Notes: generated by a model from the sequence alone, not told the origin. Shown: positions 1-7,593, counted from the stretch's first letter. The stretch is DNA of 11,580 nt from CAJQQY01 sp964352225 (GCA_964352225.1 CAYGRM010000214.1:1-11580), one strand, 5' to 3'. Made by a program: numbers and translations.

Positions 1-86
1 TGATTTTTAAAATAGTATACGCAAAAAATGGTTAAAATTGAAAGTATTTTTTTATAAAAATATAACCGGTTGACATGAAAAAAAAT

Positions 87-94
87 TACATTTG
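87..94 (+). promoter_or_regulatory. Candidate Bacteroidota -7 promoter box
   Basis: TACATTTG matches the Bacteroidota sigma-A -7 consensus TAnnTTTG exactly. A TTGACA lies at 70-75, but only 14 nt separate its TTG from the box, which is shorter than the usual spacing to a -33 TTG, so the upstream half is imperfect. If the box is real, transcription would begin near position 101, just before the ATG codons at 107 and 116. That would rule out the TTG at 92 as the start of the downstream kinase. The assignment rests on motif matching alone in very AT-rich DNA, where chance matches are common. Confidence 0.35.
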
Positions 95-106
95 TTGACA
101 CTCATT

Positions 107-3037
107 ATGATTAAAATGACATTCCGTAAAAAGGTTCTTTTTATACTATTTTTTTTAGTTTCTGGAGGAAAATCCAATAGCTATGCCCAGACCTTTTCTA
201 TCCAACAATATACGACCGAAGATGGACTCCCTGGCTCAACTGCCTATAGCATTGTTCAAGATAAAAATCGGATGCTTTGGATTGCTACCGATAGAGGTGT
301 CTGCAAATTTGATGGACTCGATTTTCAGCCTTTAAAAGATAATAATCTACAAGGGGAGGTAATCAAAATTTTTTATGATTCTAAAGATCGACTTTGGATG
401 ATTGACTTGGCATTACAAGCTTCTTTTCTAGATTTAGAAAGTGGGATTATTAGCCGTTTTGAGGATCTACTTCCTAAGTATCCTGTCAATAATGTATTCG
501 AAGACTTGAACCAAAACTATTGGTTTCTTCATCCAAGAAATGTAAGTGTAATCATTGAACCTTATTCGTTAGATGAAAGACCTCGACATCATGTATATAA
601 CGAAGAGACAATGGTTAGTCTAAAGTATATTCTACCTTTAGATCAAGATCATACAATTCTTATTAACCGCTTTGGAGTAAACCACTTTAAAAACTATAAC
701 CACACTTTCCACCCATTTGAAAAAGAAATTGCGGCAACTGATTTTCCGTTATTTGCTGCTAACTATGGTGATTCTATTTTAATTTCTACTAACAATCGAA
801 TCTATTCTTTCTCTCCCACAGATCATATTTTGCATCCTAGCTTTACCCACATAAATCATTTACTAGATGCAGGAATTAATTATCTTTTTTTTGATTCTGA
901 CCAAAACCTGTGGATAGCAACTCGTGATGGAATTATCTATTTGAAAAACCAGGACGATGGTTCAACTAAAATTTTTCACCTCTTGAAAGGATATACCACA
1001 CAAAGTATTTTTCAAGACCATGAAAACAACTTTTGGATTCCGACTCAACAAGAAGGTCTTTTTAAATTATCCTCTAACCAGATTTCCGTTTACCAAAATA
1101 AAAAATATGGCGATCGAGTTTCTGTTGTTCATTCTCTTTCAGAAGATGAAATTATTGTTGGCTACAACAATAATGGATTGGTTATTTTGGATGACGACTT
1201 AAACGCGATTCATGAAAAAAAACTATCCATCAGCAATGAAGAAATTTATGATCTTAAATATGATTCTATCCAAAATGAATTATATGTTGCCACCAATTTT
1301 GGTATTTTTAAAATTGAAAATAAATCATCTGATCCTATCTCCTTAACCAACAACACCAAGGGGTATAAAACTTGCGCCATCAATAGTAAAAATGATATTT
1401 GGCTAGGTACTTACTCCTCTACATTCATTTATCAAAAAGAAAAAAGAAATAAAAAAGTACTCCCAAAAAGAACTTATGCCATTTATTTTGACAAAGAAGA
1501 TAATGCATGGATAGGAACGGTGGAGGGCTTATATTTTTGTAAAAATCAAGATTGCGAAAAAATTACTAACTCCGAACTTCACATAGATATTCGAGATTTG
1601 CAAATGGATAATAATGGAATTCTCTGGATTGCAACTCAGGCCAATGGTGTTTTTTTATATAAAGATGGAAAAGTATTGCAGCATATTACTACGCAAAATG
1701 GATTATCTAGCAATAGTTGTCATCGAATTCTATTTGATAATCAACTCGCTTGGATTGCTACAAATAATGGAATCAGTAAAATCAACACTCAAGATTTTTC
1801 CATTAAAGTCATTAGGCAAGATGATGGTCTTCCTTCTGATGATATAAAATTTTTACATTCTAAAAAAGGAAAAATATATGCAGCTACCTCTAAAGGGCTT
1901 GCTATATTTAAAAAAGATTTCAATGTTTATTCTAAGCCTCCACATCTTTCTTTCACAAGTGTTCAAATTAAGAATCAAGACACCTTAATTCTTCCCAAAT
2001 ATGATATTCCTTATTACCAAAATGATATTAAAATAAATTTTAACGGCACTACTTTTAAAAATGCGAAAGAAGTTCTGTACGAATATAAAATGAGTCCAAT
2101 CAATACAGAATGGGTTTCCTCTAATACGAATGTAATTTCGTTTCCAGCTTTACCTTTTGGAGAATACGATTTTTTAGTTCGAACAAAATCGATCAATTCT
2201 GATTGGTCTGAAGTAAGTAAAATTTCATTTTCAGTAAAAAAAGCATACTGGGAAACTTGGTGGTTTTATGGGGTAATTGCGTTAATTTCATTTTTGGCTG
2301 GGGCAAAATTCTTGCAATTTGTTATTGGCCAAATCAAAAAAAGAAACGAAATTCAACAAAATTTAAAAGCTTCCCAGCTGACTGCATTAAGGGCTCAAAT
2401 GAATCCACATTTCATCTTTAATGCCCTTAACTCCATTCAAGATTTTATTATCCAAGAGGATAAAAGATCCGCCAATCGATATCTTTCCAAATTTTCAAAA
2501 TTGATGCGAAACGTTTTGGATGCTTCGGACAAAGACAAAATCACCCTAAAAAAGGAAATCGAATATTTAGAGTTGTATTTGAGTTTGGAAGCCTTGCGAA
2601 TAGATGATGACTTTGAATATAAATTCGATCTTGATCCATCCATCAATGTGAATAATATTTTAATTCCATCCATGCTTTTACAACCCTATGTGGAAAATGC
2701 CCTCAAACATGGACTAATGCATCGCAATGGAAAAAAGAAATTAACTATTCGTTTTTCCAAAAATTGTCCGATGGATGAGTGGGGAAAAGATCATTTATTT
2801 TGCGAAATTGAAGACAATGGAATTGGCAGAGAGGCATCTATGAAAATAAATGAACAAAATGGTCGAGTGTATCAATCAAAAGCAATGAGCTTGACACAAG
2901 ACCGAATTGACTTGTTAAACTCTGCAGATACCAGTAAATTAGGTTTGAAAATTGATGACCTTAAAAATGAAGATGGTTCAGCAGCAGGAACGAAAGTAAA
3001 TATTTGTATTTTTCAACCTAAAACTCCCCTTTCTTAG
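107..3037 (+). CDS. Propeller-sensor histidine kinase, LytS/YpdA type
   Basis: This is a membrane sensor histidine kinase, expected to detect an extracytoplasmic signal and phosphorylate the response regulator encoded 11 nt downstream. From the ATG at 107 it is 976 aa. Residues 1-27 form a signal peptide (basic RKK, hydrophobic core, SYA before Q28). Reg_prop beta-propeller repeats follow, with DGLP and LWIAT motifs near 39-61 and further W-centred blades around W269 and W507. A Y_Y_Y domain lies at about 630-712, and one membrane helix at about 719-741. The cytoplasmic part is a His_kinase domain with NPHFIFNALNS and phospho-acceptor H768. The ATPase follows, with N-box VENALKHG (N864) and G-box EDNGIGR (D903). 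The frame is also open back to a TTG at 92, but that codon overlaps a possible promoter box and adds five residues before the signal peptide. ATG 116 is an equally plausible start. The kinase is not a HisKA/AraC hybrid, so it depends on a separate regulator. The ligand is unknown. Confidence 0.93.
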   Translation: MIKMTFRKKVLFILFFLVSGGKSNSYAQTFSIQQYTTEDGLPGSTAYSIVQDKNRMLWIATDRGVCKFDGLDFQPLKDNNLQGEVIKIFYDSKDRLWMIDLALQASFLDLESGIISRFEDLLPKYPVNNVFEDLNQNYWFLHPRNVSVIIEPYSLDERPRHHVYNEETMVSLKYILPLDQDHTILINRFGVNHFKNYNHTFHPFEKEIAATDFPLFAANYGDSILISTNNRIYSFSPTDHILHPSFTHINHLLDAGINYLFFDSDQNLWIATRDGIIYLKNQDDGSTKIFHLLKGYTTQSIFQDHENNFWIPTQQEGLFKLSSNQISVYQNKKYGDRVSVVHSLSEDEIIVGYNNNGLVILDDDLNAIHEKKLSISNEEIYDLKYDSIQNELYVATNFGIFKIENKSSDPISLTNNTKGYKTCAINSKNDIWLGTYSSTFIYQKEKRNKKVLPKRTYAIYFDKEDNAWIGTVEGLYFCKNQDCEKITNSELHIDIRDLQMDNNGILWIATQANGVFLYKDGKVLQHITTQNGLSSNSCHRILFDNQLAWIATNNGISKINTQDFSIKVIRQDDGLPSDDIKFLHSKKGKIYAATSKGLAIFKKDFNVYSKPPHLSFTSVQIKNQDTLILPKYDIPYYQNDIKINFNGTTFKNAKEVLYEYKMSPINTEWVSSNTNVISFPALPFGEYDFLVRTKSINSDWSEVSKISFSVKKAYWETWWFYGVIALISFLAGAKFLQFVIGQIKKRNEIQQNLKASQLTALRAQMNPHFIFNALNSIQDFIIQEDKRSANRYLSKFSKLMRNVLDASDKDKITLKKEIEYLELYLSLEALRIDDDFEYKFDLDPSINVNNILIPSMLLQPYVENALKHGLMHRNGKKKLTIRFSKNCPMDEWGKDHLFCEIEDNGIGREASMKINEQNGRVYQSKAMSLTQDRIDLLNSADTSKLGLKIDDLKNEDGSAAGTKVNICIFQPKTPLS

Positions 3038-3048
3038 GCCAAAAAATT

Positions 3049-3795
3049 ATGCTAAAAGCAATCATTGTTGATGACGAAACTAGAAATAGAAATATACTAG
3101 AGCTTTTATTGAAAGAATATTGCCCTAGTGTAGAGGTGATTGCGATCGCAGAAGATGTACTCTCAGGAGTCAAAGCTATTCAAAAAAATCAACCAGATCT
3201 CGTCTTTCTAGATATTCAAATGCCTAATTATTCAGGCTTCAAATTGATTGAATATTTTGACAAAATTAATTTTCAAATTATCTTTACCACCGCACATGAG
3301 CACTATGCAATCGATGCTTTTCATGTCAATGCAACAGGTTATTTACTTAAACCAATCGATATCGATGAATTAATTCATGCCGTAAATAAGGTGACCAAAA
3401 ATATAGCGAAAAATAATCACCAACAGGATGAGTCGACTATTCAATCTCCTGTGATTGATCCTGATAAAAAAATAGATTTGCCCACTAAAAATGGAATTAT
3501 TTATTTGACCATTAACGAAATTGTTCACCTGCAATCAGAAGGGCGAAACACACATATTTTCTTGAAAAATGGACAGAGTGTTCTAACTACATTAACAATG
3601 AAAGATTGCGAAAAAAGATTTTTAAAAACCACCCTTTTACGCATTCACAAATCCAATATGATTAATTTAGCCTACATCAAAAAATACATCAAAAAACTAG
3701 ATGCTTTTGTCGAAATGGAAAATGGGCAAAGAATCCAAGTAGGTAATTCTTTCAAAGACCAATTAAATCGAGGTCTTTCCCTTTTTGTACGGTAA
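3049..3795 (+). CDS. LytTR-family response regulator
   Basis: This is a cytoplasmic DNA-binding response regulator of the LytR/AlgR type, 248 aa, almost certainly the partner of the kinase that ends 11 nt upstream, in one operon. The receiver domain spans about 1-120. It has acidic pocket D8/D9, phospho-acceptor D55 in the FLDIQMP motif, T80/T81 as switch threonines, Y98, and conserved K101 followed by P102. A polar linker (about 122-148) with HQQDES leads to a LytTR domain (about 150-245). That domain has the family signatures EIVHLQSEGRNTHI and RIHKSNMINLAYIKK, and ends with the NGQRIQVGNSF segment that corresponds to the usual DG..iPVSR block. LytTR proteins usually bind direct repeats upstream of their targets. 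I cannot identify the target genes from this window. All receiver residues needed for phosphorylation are present. Confidence 0.95.
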   Translation: MLKAIIVDDETRNRNILELLLKEYCPSVEVIAIAEDVLSGVKAIQKNQPDLVFLDIQMPNYSGFKLIEYFDKINFQIIFTTAHEHYAIDAFHVNATGYLLKPIDIDELIHAVNKVTKNIAKNNHQQDESTIQSPVIDPDKKIDLPTKNGIIYLTINEIVHLQSEGRNTHIFLKNGQSVLTTLTMKDCEKRFLKTTLLRIHKSNMINLAYIKKYIKKLDAFVEMENGQRIQVGNSFKDQLNRGLSLFVR

Positions 3796-3814
3796 GCCAA
3801 ATTTCTTGCCTGAT

Positions 3815-3828
3815 CTTAAATATATTTT
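3815..3828 (+). promoter_or_regulatory. AT-rich 14-nt motif upstream of tsaE
   Basis: CTTAAATATATTTT lies 28 nt before the tsaE ATG, and an identical 14-mer lies before ald at 4327-4340. It contains the palindrome AAATATATTT. It also contains TATATTTT, one base away from the TAnnTTTG -7 consensus. It may be a promoter element for each gene, but in DNA this AT-rich a chance match cannot be excluded, and no well-spaced -33 TTG is evident. Confidence 0.25.
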
Positions 3829-3856
3829 TTCATAAAAAATGAACTGATAATAGAAA

Positions 3857-4291
3857 ATGGAAATAACTATCCATTCAATTGACGAGTTAGCTGAAGTTGT
3901 AAAAGCATTGTTGGAATTTTCTGAAGGAAGAAAAAAAATGATGTTTTATGGCGAAATTGGAGCAGGTAAAACTACTTTTATCCAAAACATTTGTAAGCAT
4001 TTAGGAGTAAAAGAAGCTGTAGTTAGCCCTACTTTTTCCTTAGTCAATGAATATACTTACCAAGATGAAGCTTTGCAGAAAGAGCAAAATGTTCACCATC
4101 TTGACCTTTATCGATTAAAAAATGAGCAAGAAGCGCTTGATATCGGAATTGAAGACTATCTTTATGATGATTCTTATTGCTTCATTGAGTGGGCAGAAAT
4201 CATTGAACATTGGCTGCCTGAAGACCTCGTAAAGATTTACATTAAAATCTTTGAAGACTCAGGACGAACCTTTACTTTAGAGAAAAATTAG
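3857..4291 (+). CDS. tsaE: tRNA threonylcarbamoyladenosine biosynthesis ATPase TsaE
   Basis: TsaE is the ATPase that works with TsaB and TsaD to place the threonylcarbamoyl group on A37 of ANN-decoding tRNAs (t6A). It acts in the cytoplasm. The protein is 144 aa, within the usual size of this small P-loop family. Visible motifs are the Walker A GEIGAGKTT (32-40), the family signature SPTFSLVNEY (57-66), HLDLYR (81-86) and the FIEWAE motif (109-114, E111/W112). The ATG at 3857 places a standard N-terminus before the beta strand that leads to the P-loop. The only upstream ATG nearby (3839) is followed at once by a stop. It sits 61 nt after the LytTR gene and 67 nt before ald. From memory, tsaE next to ald is a recurring pair in Bacteroidota. 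Nothing is missing or truncated. Confidence 0.95.
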   Translation: MEITIHSIDELAEVVKALLEFSEGRKKMMFYGEIGAGKTTFIQNICKHLGVKEAVVSPTFSLVNEYTYQDEALQKEQNVHHLDLYRLKNEQEALDIGIEDYLYDDSYCFIEWAEIIEHWLPEDLVKIYIKIFEDSGRTFTLEKN

Positions 4292-4294
4292 ACC

Positions 4295-4310
4295 ATCAAG
4301 TCATCTTGAT
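4295..4310 (+). terminator. Weak hairpin after tsaE
   Basis: ATCAAG and CTTGAT form a perfect 6-bp stem with a TCAT loop, starting four bases after the tsaE stop codon. The stem is AT-rich, and only a short TTT follows, at 4313-4315, so as an intrinsic terminator it would be weak. It may be no more than a partial transcription pause or a 3' end stabiliser. Confidence 0.25.
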
Positions 4311-4326
4311 AGTTTAAAAACAAGAA

Positions 4327-4340
4327 CTTAAATATATTTT
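4327..4340 (+). promoter_or_regulatory. AT-rich 14-nt motif upstream of ald
   Basis: This is a second exact copy of CTTAAATATATTTT, 18 nt before the ald GTG start. It lies downstream of the weak hairpin that follows tsaE, so it could serve as a separate promoter region for ald. A TTG at 4306-4308 lies 24 nt before the TATATTTT part, close to but longer than the usual spacing. The evidence is the repetition of the motif only. Confidence 0.25.
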
Positions 4341-4358
4341 AATTCAAAAAAATTAAAA

Positions 4359-5588
4359 GTGAGCGACAAGAAGAAGAGTATTCCTATTCCTAAAATTTTT
4401 ACCGAAGGGCAGTTTGAGACTCAAACCGAGATGTTGCAGTTGCAACGAAAACCTAACAAACTTTTCATTGGCATCCCCAAAGAAACGACCTTGCAAGAAA
4501 GTCGAGTTGCCTTGACCCCTGCAGCGGTTGCTTCTCTAATTGCACATGGCCACCGAGTCGTGGTGGAAACTAACGCCGGAGAAAAAGCTAATTATACAGA
4601 TCACGCTTTTTCGGAAGCAGGTGCAGATATTGGCTACAGTCAAGAGCAAGTTTATAAAGCTGATATTTTAATTAAAGTTGCTCCTCCTACTCTTCGTGAA
4701 ATGGATTTTTTACGACCTGGACAAATCCTCTTCTCGCCACTTCAACTACCGATCATTTCTCCTGAATTTATTTTAAAATTAAAGGCGAAACGTGTAACAG
4801 CGTTAGCCATGGAATATATTAAGGATAATAATGGAACATTTCCAGTAGTTCGAATTATGAGTGAGATGGCGGGAATGAGTTCAATTTTAACCGCGGCAGA
4901 ATTACTTACTAATTCAAAAGGAGGAAAAGGTGTTTTGTTTGGAGGAATCTCAGGAGTACCTTCTGCAAAAGTTGTCATCTTAGGAGCTGGTGTGGTAGCA
5001 GAATTTGCTACTAGAGCTGCCATGGGTCTTGGAGCAGATATTCGAATTTTAGATAATGATATTTATAAATTGATGCGGTTAAAAAGTCGAGTTGGTCGCC
5101 AATTACATACTTCCTCCTTGAGCCCTCACCAATTGGAAAAAGAATTATTAACTGCCGATGTAACCATTGGTGCAATTCATTCTAAACATGGAAGAACACC
5201 AATCGTAGTGAGCGAGGAGATTGTTTCCAAAATGAAACCAGGCTCTGTAATCATTGATGTAAGTATAGATCAAGGAGGATGTTTTGCGACGTCAGAAGTT
5301 ACTACACTTGAGAAACCGACATTTACAAAATATGGAGTTATCCACTATTGTGTTCCAAATATTGCTTCTCGTGTAGCTCGAACAGCATCGATTGCAGTAA
5401 GTAACATTTTGGCTCCAATATTAATAAAAGCAGGTCAATCAGGAAGTATCGAAAACTTAATTCACAATGACCATGGTATTAGACATGGAGTTTATACTTA
5501 TAAAGGATGCTTGACGAATGAATACTTGGGAGAAAGATTTAAAATAAAATCGACTGATTTGAATTTATTAATTACATCCAATTTGTAA
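4359..5588 (+). CDS. ald: Alanine dehydrogenase
   Basis: This is a cytoplasmic enzyme that interconverts L-alanine and pyruvate plus ammonium with NAD(H), giving either alanine catabolism or ammonium assimilation. It is 409 aa, longer than the roughly 370 aa of classical Ald because of a 30-40 residue N-terminal extension that I recall from Bacteroidota homologues. This supports the GTG start at 4359; the next internal ATG (M24) would cut that extension. AlaDh_PNT_N spans about 35-165 with substrate residues R49 (RVALTP) and K106 (LIKVAPP). The NAD-binding Rossmann domain, about 180-340, has the GAGVVAEFA loop (209-217) and D232. Catalytic Asp D304 is present in VSIDQGGCF. At the place of the catalytic histidine of the Mycobacterium enzyme (LHLA) this protein has Q129 in LFSPLQLP. 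I believe glutamine is usual in this clade. A transhydrogenase alpha subunit is unlikely because no membrane segment follows. Confidence 0.93.
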   Translation: MSDKKKSIPIPKIFTEGQFETQTEMLQLQRKPNKLFIGIPKETTLQESRVALTPAAVASLIAHGHRVVVETNAGEKANYTDHAFSEAGADIGYSQEQVYKADILIKVAPPTLREMDFLRPGQILFSPLQLPIISPEFILKLKAKRVTALAMEYIKDNNGTFPVVRIMSEMAGMSSILTAAELLTNSKGGKGVLFGGISGVPSAKVVILGAGVVAEFATRAAMGLGADIRILDNDIYKLMRLKSRVGRQLHTSSLSPHQLEKELLTADVTIGAIHSKHGRTPIVVSEEIVSKMKPGSVIIDVSIDQGGCFATSEVTTLEKPTFTKYGVIHYCVPNIASRVARTASIAVSNILAPILIKAGQSGSIENLIHNDHGIRHGVYTYKGCLTNEYLGERFKIKSTDLNLLITSNL

Positions 5589-5663
5589 AATCAACGTTCA
5601 CTTTCATCCCTTTTGTGACTTATTCTTTTGTAAAAAATCCTAACTGCCTAATCATCAGAAATA

Positions 5664-6896
5664 ATGAAATATTTATTCATACTTATAGTGTTCTTACTTT
5701 TTGCTTTTCCATCTTCTGGTCAAAATCAAGTTGATCCTAACAAAATCAATAAAGACTATCTCGAGCTTATTCGAAATATGAAACATGATATGGAAAACTT
5801 AAAAGATGAAAATGAAAGTCTTTTGAGAAAATTAGAAAGTTTGACCAGCAACAAAAAAAGTATTGCTCAGGTAAAAGCCGAATTAGCGCAAGAAGCAGAA
5901 GAAAAAGAAGCTATTCCCGAAGGAAGAACTACTGAAGATATTTTATCAGAATTAGATCAAAAAGAAGCCGAATTAGAAGAGTTAGTTCGAGAAAAAAGAG
6001 CGGTGGAAAGAAGCAAAGAAGAAACAGATAAGGAAAACTCTTCCCTTAATAAAAAAGTAAAGCAAAGTGAAAAAGATCGAGTCGCAGCAGAATTAGAAGC
6101 AGAGCAAAATAAAAATTTCCTTTATGCTTTAGCTATGGCAACCATGTTTATTCTCTTCCTTGCTACCCTATTTTACAATCGTTTCAGAGTCAATAAAAAA
6201 GCTAAAAATTCCTTGCAGGAAACCAACCGCCAAATCGAAGAAGAAAGAAAACGATCAGATGAATTATTATTAAATATTTTGCCTGAACCCATCGCAAATG
6301 AACTCAAGGAAAATGGAAAAGCATCCGCTCAGAAATATGAAAATGTAACGGTTCTTTTTACTGACTTTAAAGATTTCACCAAAGTATCTGAAAGACTAAC
6401 TCCTGAACAATTAGTTAGAGAATTAGATTATTGTTTTCGAGGTTTTGACTTTATTATTTCACAGTATGGAGTGGAAAAAATCAAAACAATTGGAGATGCA
6501 TACATGTGCGCAAGTGGTTTGACAAACAAGCGAACAATGCCCGTCAATATCATCAAGGCAGCTTTGGAAATGCAAGAATTTCTAGAAGACTATAAAAAGG
6601 AAAGAATGGTAAAAGGTCTTCCATTTTTTGAAGCTCGAATCGGAATTCATACCGGCCCAGTCGTTGCCGGAGTAGTTGGAGTGAAAAAATTCGCCTATGA
6701 TATCTGGGGAGATACCGTAAATATTGCTGCTCGCATGGAAGCTAATTCTGGAGTAGGCAAGGTCAATATTTCCGAAGAAACTTATCGACAAGTGAAGTAT
6801 AATTTTGACTGTGAACATCGTGGAAAAATCGAAGCAAAGAACAAAGGTTATATTGATATGTACCATGTAAAACAACCAATTGCTGTCGCTACCTAA
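5664..6896 (+). CDS. Membrane class III adenylate cyclase with coiled-coil sensor region
   Basis: This is predicted to make cyclic AMP from ATP at the inner membrane. In the 410 aa protein, residues 1-19 are a signal peptide (cleavage near SSG/Q20). Residues about 28-148 are a charged, heptad-like coiled coil that should lie outside the cytoplasm. One membrane helix spans about 152-171. A short helical linker (180-205) carries the LLLNILPEPIANELKENG transducer-like segment. The catalytic domain covers about 223-405. Metal-binding aspartates D234 (LFTDFKDFT) and D278 (TIGDAYM) are present. K274 (KIKTIGD) and D346 (YDIWGD) are the Lys/Asp pair that selects ATP over GTP. N353 and R357 (TVNIAARME) complete the site. 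All catalytic residues sit in one chain, so it should act as a homodimer. No known periplasmic ligand-binding fold is recognisable in the coiled coil. The pentapeptide gene starts 31 nt later and could be co-transcribed. Confidence 0.92.
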   Translation: MKYLFILIVFLLFAFPSSGQNQVDPNKINKDYLELIRNMKHDMENLKDENESLLRKLESLTSNKKSIAQVKAELAQEAEEKEAIPEGRTTEDILSELDQKEAELEELVREKRAVERSKEETDKENSSLNKKVKQSEKDRVAAELEAEQNKNFLYALAMATMFILFLATLFYNRFRVNKKAKNSLQETNRQIEEERKRSDELLLNILPEPIANELKENGKASAQKYENVTVLFTDFKDFTKVSERLTPEQLVRELDYCFRGFDFIISQYGVEKIKTIGDAYMCASGLTNKRTMPVNIIKAALEMQEFLEDYKKERMVKGLPFFEARIGIHTGPVVAGVVGVKKFAYDIWGDTVNIAARMEANSGVGKVNISEETYRQVKYNFDCEHRGKIEAKNKGYIDMYHVKQPIAVAT

Positions 6897-6927
6897 TTCT
6901 TAAATTGAATATCGAATAAGAAATAAT

Positions 6928-7500
6928 ATGAACGAGGTTCTTTTCGAAGACCAACATTTCCAAGAAATAAATTATACTGAGATTCATTTGCCAAAAGGAA
7001 AATACGACAACTGTATTTTCCTAAATTGCGACTTCACTAAATCCAATATTTCCAATATCACCTTCGTAGAATGTAAATTTGAGAACTGTGATTTCAGTCT
7101 AATTACTGCTAAAAATTCTGCCTTCCGAGATGTTCAATACATCAATTGTAAATTACTAGGATTCAACTTCAATGATTGCGCCGAATCCTTTTTAGCTTTC
7201 CAATTTGACAATTGTCAACTTAATTTAGCATCTTTTTCTCACCTCAAAATCAAGCGAACTATTTTCAAAAACTGCACTTTGCACGAAGCAGATTTTTCAA
7301 AAACTGATTTGACGGAATCTAGTTTTGATGATTGTGATTTGAGTCGAGCGATTTTTGAAAGTTCTATTTTGGAAAAGGTAGATTTCAGAACTGCATTTAA
7401 TTTTTCCATAAATCCTGAAACGAATAGAATCCGAGGAGCGAAATTTTCGTTGAGTGGAGTAGTTGGTTTATTGGGAAAATATAAAATTGTAGTGGAGTAA
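6928..7500 (+). CDS. Pentapeptide-repeat protein with cysteine ladder
   Basis: This 190-aa cytoplasmic protein (no signal peptide) has pentapeptide repeats over most of its length, about 27-155. The repeats have F or L at the central position and frequent NC or DC before it (for example ENCDF and DDCDL). Such proteins fold as right-handed quadrilateral beta-helices. The C-terminal tail, residues 156-190 (FNFSINPETNRIRGAKFS, then VGLLGKY), resembles the tail seen in Bacteroidota relatives of Qnr/McbG proteins, as I recall them. Qnr proteins shield DNA gyrase, but the sequence does not show that this protein does so; its function is unknown. Nine cysteines fall at 29, 34, 49, 54, 74, 84, 96, 116 and 136, mostly in a five-residue register. 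The gene lies 31 nt after the cyclase, and a GC-rich palindrome begins two bases after its stop. Confidence 0.85.
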   Translation: MNEVLFEDQHFQEINYTEIHLPKGKYDNCIFLNCDFTKSNISNITFVECKFENCDFSLITAKNSAFRDVQYINCKLLGFNFNDCAESFLAFQFDNCQLNLASFSHLKIKRTIFKNCTLHEADFSKTDLTESSFDDCDLSRAIFESSILEKVDFRTAFNFSINPETNRIRGAKFSLSGVVGLLGKYKIVVE

Positions 7501-7502
7501 TC

Positions 7503-7562
7503 CGTACTCCGAAGCTCCCGCTTCGGAGAAACTAAATTCCGAAGCAGGAGCTTCGGAGTACG
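7503..7562. repeat. 60-bp GC-rich palindrome (REP-like)
   Basis: Two 25-nt arms, 7503-7527 and 7538-7562, are inverted copies with one mismatch (C7519 opposite A7546), separated by a 10-nt AT-rich loop. Each arm can also fold alone: CTCCGAAG/CTTCGGAG stems with six-base centres at 7507-7528, and a 7-bp version at 7538-7557. The unit could therefore be one long hairpin or two adjacent ones. It starts two bases after the pentapeptide gene stop codon and ends 31 nt before the lipoprotein start. GGAGTA occurs both across the stop codon (7494-7499) and in the right end (7555-7560). No T-tract follows on either strand, so a standard intrinsic terminator is unlikely. A REP/MITE-type repeat is the best guess; copy number is unknown. 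Confidence 0.85.
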
Positions 7563-7593
7563 TAAACCCACCCAACTCAAAATGAACTAAAAA

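Noticed and set aside
92..106. TTG at 92 as the start of the sensor kinase
   Set aside because: It would add only five residues before a good signal peptide, and its bases are shared with a possible TAnnTTTG promoter box. ATG 107 or 116 is more likely.
6895..6924. TTCTTA/TAAGAA hairpin between the cyclase and the pentapeptide gene
   Set aside because: The stem is six almost purely A-T pairs with a 13-nt loop and no T-tract, so it would be very weak.
6928..7500. Calling the pentapeptide protein a quinolone resistance (Qnr) determinant
   Set aside because: The similarity is to the general fold and tail only. Gyrase protection cannot be read from the sequence.
7501..7562. CRISPR-like array, because TCCGAAGC-type words recur several times
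   Set aside because: The copies are inverted, too short and without regular unique spacers, and no cas genes are near. It is a palindrome.
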